Shown piece by piece: positions 6,996-11,647 of a DNA stretch of 11,647 bases. Position 1 is the first letter of the stretch. The number at the start of each line of letters is the position of its first letter. Source of the stretch: JALTBU01 sp964410645. GTDB lineage: Bacteria > Campylobacterota > Campylobacteria > Campylobacterales > Nautiliaceae. The notes under the pieces were generated by a model. The model had not been told where the DNA came from, searched no databases, and was given only the letters and a program-made list of their open reading frames with translations. The position numbers and the translations under genes are program-made. The stretch lies in the NCBI GenBank assembly GCA_964410645.1, contig CAYPHV010000038.1:1-11647 (forward strand), given 5' to 3'.

Positions 6996-7023
6996 TATTG
7001 TCCTTTTTTTAAAATTTTAGCTA

Positions 7024-7029
7024 ATTTTA
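7024..7029 (-). promoter_or_regulatory. Predicted -10 box of recO
   Basis: The minus strand reads GATAAAAT, the same octamer as at the ilvE promoter, 28 nt upstream of the recO TTG start. The predicted leader is about 20 nt. It lies about where the -35 region of the divergent gltB promoter would be, so the two promoters may compete for RNA polymerase. Confidence 0.5.
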
Positions 7030-7059
7030 TCATTTTTGCTATTTCATCATTTTTGCTAT
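7029..7059. repeat. 14-bp direct repeat in the recO-gltB promoter region
   Basis: ATCATTTTTGCTAT occurs at 7029-7042 and again, identical, at 7046-7059, a period of 17 bp. The second copy runs into the gltB -10 box, so the first copy sits one helical turn and a half upstream, around the -35 position. It could be a tandem operator or a duplicated promoter element. Confidence 0.85.
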
Positions 7060-7062
7060 AAT
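7057..7062 (+). promoter_or_regulatory. Predicted -10 box of gltB
   Basis: Perfect TATAAT in the context TTGCTATAAT, identical over 10 bp to the CLC promoter core, 51 nt upstream of the gltB ATG. The expected leader is about 45 nt. No -35 consensus is seen; T-rich sequence precedes it, as in Campylobacterota sigma-70 promoters. Confidence 0.65.
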
Positions 7063-7113
7063 TATGCCATTCATAAAATAGGATTATTAACCCCTTAAAG
7101 TTAAAGGATTTAT

Positions 7114-10100
7114 ATGTCAATGTTAGAGTTTAAAGACAATTGCGGTTTCGGAGTAATCGCAGATATTAAAGGAAGGCCTACGCATAAAATGGCCGAAGAT
7201 GCCGTTAAGGCACTTGAGAGAATGATGCACAGAGGCGCGATAGCCGCCGACGGAAAGAGCGGAGACGGAAGCGGACTTTTGTTTTCAATGCCTAAAAAAT
7301 TTTTTAAAAAAACAGCAAAAGAAAACGGATATGATTTGCCTGAACAATTTGGAATAGGTGCAATTTTTTTAAAAAACGAAGATAATAAAAAAATCGTGGA
7401 GGAATATTGTATTAAGAATGATCTAAAGCCCCTGTTCTGGAGAAAAGTACCTGTAAACACGAAAGCTTTAGGAGAATTTGCTTTTAATATAATGCCGGAA
7501 ATTTATCATTTATTTATAATTCCAAACTCAATTATCGCTGTTAAAAGATTTGAAGAATTACTGTATCTGACAAGAAAAGAAATTGAAAACGTAATAGAAG
7601 ACAGAAATTTTTACATTTCTACATTTTCATCCAAGGTAATAGTCTATAAAGGCCTGTTAATGCCAAATTATATAAAAGATTTTTACCCGGATTTGAGTGA
7701 TAACGCCTTTAAAGTTTATTTCGCATTGTTTCATCAAAGATTTTCAACAAACACCCTGCCTGAATGGAGACTTGCCCAACCGTTTAGATGTATAGCGCAT
7801 AACGGCGAAATTAATTCAATACAGGCTAACCGGATTAATACGCTAATCAAAACAGAATCTATTAAATCTAATATATTTAATGGAAACGAGCTTAAAAAGA
7901 TTTTGCCGATTACCAGATTCGACGAAAGCGATTCTAGCTCTCTTGATAAAATGATAGAATTTTTAATAATGAACGGGATGGATTTTTTCAAAGCCGTGCG
8001 CGCCCTTATTCCAATGCCCTGGCAAAACGCACCGTATCTTGACAGCGAATTAAAATCTTTTTACGAATATTTTTCAACCAGATTTGAAGCATGGGACGGA
8101 CCTGCCGCCGTAAGTGTCAGCGACGGAAGATATATTGCGGTCGTATTAGACAGAAACGGATTAAGACCTGCAAAATATATTATTACAAAAGACAATAAAA
8201 TCTTAATAGCAAGCGAATACGGAGTTTTAGATATTGCAGACAGCGATGAGGTAATTGAAAGAGGCAGACTTCAATCCGGACAAATGATAGGAATCGATAC
8301 AAAATTCGGAATTGTTCTTAAAAACAAAGATATAGACGATTACCTAAAATCAAGCAATCCTTATACAAAATGGCTAAATGAAAATATGATTTATCTTCAA
8401 GAATATATAGAAAATCCGTATGCAATAGATAAACAGCTGGAGATTGAAGATTTTATTCCAAAGCAGAGATATGTGGGAATTACAAAAGAAGTTATAAATT
8501 TAATGATAAAACCAATGGTAAAAGATGCAAAAGAACCAACCGGAAGTATGGGAAACGATACGCCTCTTGCATGCTTTAGCGATTATCCTTTCAGAAGTTT
8601 TCATGACTTTTTCCGCCAAAAATTTGCTCAGGTCACCAATCCTCCTATTGATTCATTAAGAGAAAAAATAGTTATGAGCCTGAATACAGGATTTGGAGAA
8701 ATTCATAATATCTTGGATGAAGAACCCGAACATGCCAAAAGACTGAAAACAACCTCCCCTATTCTTACCCGAACAAAGCTTGATGTGTTAAAAAGTTTCG
8801 GAGATGAATCTTCCCCGCGATTTGAAAAAAATTATAAAAATAAAACTTACTATACTTCTTTTCAAAAAAATCTGAAAAATTCTCTTGAATCATTGACAGA
8901 TTCTATTGTAAAAGATGTTCAAAACGGTGTTAGAATTATATTTTTGAGCGATGAATTACTGGATAAAAAACATAAAACCATACCTATGGCAATGGCAGTG
9001 GGACGACTGCACAAAAAACTTATTGATCATAGACTTAGACACCTCACTAGTATTGTGGCAATTACAGGAGAAGTCATTAATCCACACGATGCAGCGGTTT
9101 TAATAGCATACGGAGCAACCGCCATTTATCCTTATTTATTATTCAAAACAGTCTGCGAAGTTTATAAAGAATTGGATATATCTAAAGATGAAGCTTTATT
9201 TAATGTACACCTGGCTTTAAACAAAGGCATATTAAAAATTATGTCCAAAATGGGTATTTCCACAATTGCCAGTTACAGAAATTCCGCATTATTCGATATT
9301 ATCGGTATAAGCAAAGAAATTACAAAAGAATGTTTTACAGGAAGTAAAACGCTAATTCCCGGACTTACCTATGAAGATATCGAAGAAAAAATAAACAAAA
9401 GACATGAAAATGCTTTCAGCGACAGCAAAATCCCGGCCGGCGGGGTATTCAAATTTAGAAGAAACGAAGAATATCATGAAATAACCCCTCCTCTTGTTAA
9501 AATATTTACAAAAATGGTTGAAACAGGAGACAAAAATATTTATAATGAATTTAAAAATCTGATAGAAAATCAAAAGCCTATATATATTAGAGATTTACTG
9601 GATATTAAATCCGACAGAAAACCTATACCGATAGATAAAGTGGAACCAAAAGAAAACATAATTAAAAGATTTGTCGGAGCGGCTATGAGCATAGGCGCAT
9701 TGGGACCAGAAGCTCACCGGACTGTTGCAGAGGCTATGAACACACTGGGGGCTAAAAGCAATTCCGGAGAAGGCGGAGAAGACACAAAAAGAAACGGAAC
9801 AATCACAAGAAGTAAAATTCGCCAGGTTGCATCAGGCAGATTCGGAGTAACGCCTGAATATCTCGCAAATGCCGAAGAAATTCAGATAAAAGTAGCCCAG
9901 GGCGCAAAACCGGGAGAAGGAGGTCAGCTTCCGGGTTTTAAGGTAACAACGTATATTGCAAAACTCCGTCATACAACACCGGGTAAAACATTGATTTCCC
10001 CTCCCCCTCATCATGATATTTATTCAATCGAAGACTTGGCACAATTGATATTCGATTTAAAACAGATAAATCCTAAGGCAAAAATCAGTGTAAAACTCGT

Positions 10101-11493
10101 TTCAACATCGGGAGTTGGAACAATTACAACGGGAGTCGCAAAAGCCTATGCTGACAAAATTACCATAAGCGGAGCCGACGGAGGAACAGGGGCAGCTCCT
10201 ATTACGTCCATAAGACACGCCGGAGATCCATGGGAAATCGGACTTATTGACGCACACAATTCTTTAAAGGAAAACCATTTGAGAGAATTGGTAACGCTTG
10301 AAACAGACGGAGGTCTAAAAATAGGAAAAGATATAATGTTTGCGGCATTGCTCGGTGCTGAAGAATACGCGTTCGGAACAGCTATTATGCTAGCGGTTGA
10401 ATGTATATTCTGCAGAAACTGCCAAACAAACAAATGCCCAAAAGGAATCACAACCCAAGATGAAGAATACAGGGCCAAATTTAATGGAAGCGTTGAAAAA
10501 ATAATCACCTATATAACATTTTTGGCAGAAGATGTAAGAGAATGGCTGGCAAAAACAGGATATACCTCTTTAAGCGAAATTATTGGAAGAAACGATTTGA
10601 TTATAAAAAAAGATATTCCGCTGGCCAAAAAATTTGACTTGTCCTTTTTGTTTAAACACATAAACGGAAAAAATACCAAATCAAAAGAAAACATACCCTT
10701 TGATCATAATAATTTTGAAAAAGAATTATTAACCAAGGCTATGGAAACAATAAAAAATCCAAATCATAAATCTGTAATTAAGGCAAAAATATGCAATTTA
10801 AACAGAAGTTTTGGAGCACTTACAAGCGGAAAAATTGCCAAATATTATGGAGATAAGGGACTTTCGGAAGATAGCATCGTTTATAAATTAGAAGGGATTG
10901 CGGGACAGAGCTTCGGAGTATTCTTAAGCCGTGGAATGACAATAGTGTTAAGAGGTGTGGCAAACGATTATGTAGGAAAAGGAATGGCAGGCGGAAAAAT
11001 AATTATCATTCCAAAAAAACAAGGAGCTGCAGCAGGCAATACATGTCTTTACGGCGCAACAGGCGGAAAACTGTTTATATCAGGAACAGTAGGAGAAAGA
11101 TTTGCCGTTAGAAATTCGGGTGCTGTTGCCATTGTGGAAGGCACCGGGGATCATCCGTGTGAATATATGACAGGCGGAGAGGTAATAATACTCGGAAAAA
11201 CGGGCATAAATTTCGGCGCCGGTATGACAGGTGGAGTTGCTTTTGTATACGATAAAGAACATTCTTTGGTAGACAAAATTAATCCGGAACTTATTGAAAT
11301 AAGAAGAATAGATACAGACGAAAATGAAAAACCAAAAATTTATCTTAAAAAAAGACTTATTGAATATCTAAACGCAACAGGAAGTAAAAGAGCCAAATTT
11401 ATTTTAAATAATTTCAGAAGTGAAGTAAGACATTTTTGGGTTATAACACCAAAAGACAATCGTCCGCCGCTTGATCCAAACGATATGGATTAA
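7114..11493 (+). CDS. gltB: Glutamate synthase, large (alpha) subunit
   Basis: Converts glutamine plus 2-oxoglutarate to two glutamates with reducing power from the small subunit GltD; central to ammonia assimilation with glutamine synthetase. The 1459 residues hold the full order of domains. The class II glutaminase domain (about 10-420) has catalytic C10 after a nine-residue propeptide (NCGFG), RFSTN near 209-213 and HNGE (229-232). A central domain follows. The FMN/2-oxoglutarate barrel (about 800-1180) shows NSGEGGE (883-889), PGEGGQLPG (933-941) and SGADGGTGAAP (1019-1029). The 3Fe-4S cysteines are C1097, C1103 and C1108, with an extra C1100. The C-terminal GxGxG beta-helix (about 1210-1420) has GMAGG (1290-1294) and GMTGG (1370-1374). 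The ATG follows AAAGGA at 5 nt; a second in-frame ATG two codons on is less well spaced. No gltD lies in the window; the gene just downstream is on the other strand. Confidence 0.98.
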   Translation: MSMLEFKDNCGFGVIADIKGRPTHKMAEDAVKALERMMHRGAIAADGKSGDGSGLLFSMPKKFFKKTAKENGYDLPEQFGIGAIFLKNEDNKKIVEEYCIKNDLKPLFWRKVPVNTKALGEFAFNIMPEIYHLFIIPNSIIAVKRFEELLYLTRKEIENVIEDRNFYISTFSSKVIVYKGLLMPNYIKDFYPDLSDNAFKVYFALFHQRFSTNTLPEWRLAQPFRCIAHNGEINSIQANRINTLIKTESIKSNIFNGNELKKILPITRFDESDSSSLDKMIEFLIMNGMDFFKAVRALIPMPWQNAPYLDSELKSFYEYFSTRFEAWDGPAAVSVSDGRYIAVVLDRNGLRPAKYIITKDNKILIASEYGVLDIADSDEVIERGRLQSGQMIGIDTKFGIVLKNKDIDDYLKSSNPYTKWLNENMIYLQEYIENPYAIDKQLEIEDFIPKQRYVGITKEVINLMIKPMVKDAKEPTGSMGNDTPLACFSDYPFRSFHDFFRQKFAQVTNPPIDSLREKIVMSLNTGFGEIHNILDEEPEHAKRLKTTSPILTRTKLDVLKSFGDESSPRFEKNYKNKTYYTSFQKNLKNSLESLTDSIVKDVQNGVRIIFLSDELLDKKHKTIPMAMAVGRLHKKLIDHRLRHLTSIVAITGEVINPHDAAVLIAYGATAIYPYLLFKTVCEVYKELDISKDEALFNVHLALNKGILKIMSKMGISTIASYRNSALFDIIGISKEITKECFTGSKTLIPGLTYEDIEEKINKRHENAFSDSKIPAGGVFKFRRNEEYHEITPPLVKIFTKMVETGDKNIYNEFKNLIENQKPIYIRDLLDIKSDRKPIPIDKVEPKENIIKRFVGAAMSIGALGPEAHRTVAEAMNTLGAKSNSGEGGEDTKRNGTITRSKIRQVASGRFGVTPEYLANAEEIQIKVAQGAKPGEGGQLPGFKVTTYIAKLRHTTPGKTLISPPPHHDIYSIEDLAQLIFDLKQINPKAKISVKLVSTSGVGTITTGVAKAYADKITISGADGGTGAAPITSIRHAGDPWEIGLIDAHNSLKENHLRELVTLETDGGLKIGKDIMFAALLGAEEYAFGTAIMLAVECIFCRNCQTNKCPKGITTQDEEYRAKFNGSVEKIITYITFLAEDVREWLAKTGYTSLSEIIGRNDLIIKKDIPLAKKFDLSFLFKHINGKNTKSKENIPFDHNNFEKELLTKAMETIKNPNHKSVIKAKICNLNRSFGALTSGKIAKYYGDKGLSEDSIVYKLEGIAGQSFGVFLSRGMTIVLRGVANDYVGKGMAGGKIIIIPKKQGAAAGNTCLYGATGGKLFISGTVGERFAVRNSGAVAIVEGTGDHPCEYMTGGEVIILGKTGINFGAGMTGGVAFVYDKEHSLVDKINPELIEIRRIDTDENEKPKIYLKKRLIEYLNATGSKRAKFILNNFRSEVRHFWVITPKDNRPPLDPNDMD

Positions 11494-11521
11494 GCCTTTT
11501 TCAGGCTATTCTAGATTATAA

Positions 11522-11577
11522 GCATTAATTAAATAAAGCGAAATAATTGCTTTTTATTAAGCACATTTATTTAATGC
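11522..11577. terminator. Probable bidirectional terminator after gltB
   Basis: Two nested inverted repeats lie between the gltB stop and the end of the convergent right-edge gene. The outer arms are 11522-11537 and 11566-11577 (GCATTAAATAAA, with 4 extra bases at 11529-11532 in the left arm). The inner hairpin has AAAGC at 11535-11539 and GCTTT at 11549-11553, followed by TTTTTATT, fitting a weak Rho-independent terminator for gltB. On the minus strand the inner hairpin is followed by ATTT only. A separate 5-bp hairpin (AGCCT/AGGCT, 11493-11507) overlaps the gltB stop but has no T run. The stems are short and AT-rich, so the strength is doubtful. Confidence 0.45.
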
Positions 11578-11647
11578 AATACTTTTACATCTGGAAGTAA
11601 ACTTTCTATATACCGGGTTATTTCTTCTTTATCTTCATATTCAACAA
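11571..11647 (-). CDS. C-terminal fragment of an unidentified gene, cut by the window edge
   Basis: An open frame enters from the right edge on the minus strand and ends with TAA at 11571-11573. The visible 24 codons read VEYEDKEEITRY... and end in LLPDVKVLH. The mix of acidic, basic and spaced hydrophobic residues looks like real protein, and the frame stops just before the probable terminator, convergent with gltB. The ending resembles the last strand of some WYL-domain transcription regulators (pattern LPxVxVL), but 24 residues cannot decide this and I assign no function. Confidence 0.55.
   Translation of the reverse strand, partial: VEYEDKEEITRYIESLLPDVKVLH

Noticed and set aside
7091..7108. 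Hairpin covering the gltB ribosome site (CCTT ... AAGG) as a translational switch or riboswitch
   Set aside because: Only about four base pairs form and no larger aptamer-like structure fits in the roughly 45-nt leader.
7110..7460. 116-codon open frame antisense to the start of gltB
   Set aside because: Its composition (Ser, Pro, Ile, Leu-rich) is typical of antisense translation, and the plus strand here encodes the conserved glutaminase N-terminus.
10146..10508. Long open frame (120 codons) antisense to gltB
   Set aside because: It lies wholly inside the well-supported gltB barrel region, shows no family motif and has no convincing ribosome site; antisense open frames are common opposite codon-biased genes.

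Overview
The window is AT-rich, tightly packed bacterial chromosome of ordinary housekeeping character. It most likely comes from a Campylobacterota (epsilonproteobacterial) genome, with the Nautiliales (Nautilia, Caminibacter, Lebetimonas) as my best guess. This rests on the epsilon-type RecO N-terminus (GARHS...INVG...IDF pattern), the DUF2393-type membrane protein, the ilvE-SPFH gene pair (which I recall also in Campylobacter jejuni), and promoters with a strong TATAAT or TAAAAT -10 box but no recognisable -35. No mobile element, CRISPR array, tRNA, rRNA or phage gene is visible.

Layout. (1) Positions 26-4729, minus strand, transcribed right to left: ilvE (branched-chain aminotransferase), an SPFH/prohibitin-family membrane protein, hisIE (bifunctional histidine enzyme), a small DUF2393-like membrane protein and a DEAD-box RNA helicase with an Arg/Ser/Gly tail. 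Gaps are 45, 12, -1 and 22 nt, so this looks like one five-gene operon read from a promoter near 4757. (2) Positions 4831-6144, plus strand: a CLC-family anion channel/exchanger with unusual ion-pathway residues, divergent from ilvE. (3) Positions 6137-6995, minus strand: recO (recombination mediator) followed by a 63-residue charged unknown protein whose end overlaps the end of the CLC gene by 8 bp. (4) Positions 7114-11493, plus strand: gltB, the full-length large subunit of glutamate synthase, divergent from recO. (5) Positions 11571-11647, minus strand: the C-terminal 24 codons of an unidentified gene, separated from gltB by a likely bidirectional terminator.

How the genes relate. GltB makes glutamate from glutamine and 2-oxoglutarate; IlvE uses glutamate as amino donor for branched-chain amino acids; HisIE works in histidine synthesis. 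Nitrogen and amino acid metabolism is therefore a shared theme, but these genes are in separate transcription units and nothing in the sequence shows co-regulation. The two divergent intergenic regions (4730-4830 and 6996-7113) have strikingly similar promoter architecture.

I found no convincing undescribed biological system. The points most worth a second look are the altered anion-pathway residues of the CLC protein (Pro where the canonical Ser sits), the shared divergent-promoter layout with a 14-bp direct repeat, the small unknown protein next to recO, and the five-gene operon joining a membrane scaffold protein to amino acid enzymes and an RNA helicase.
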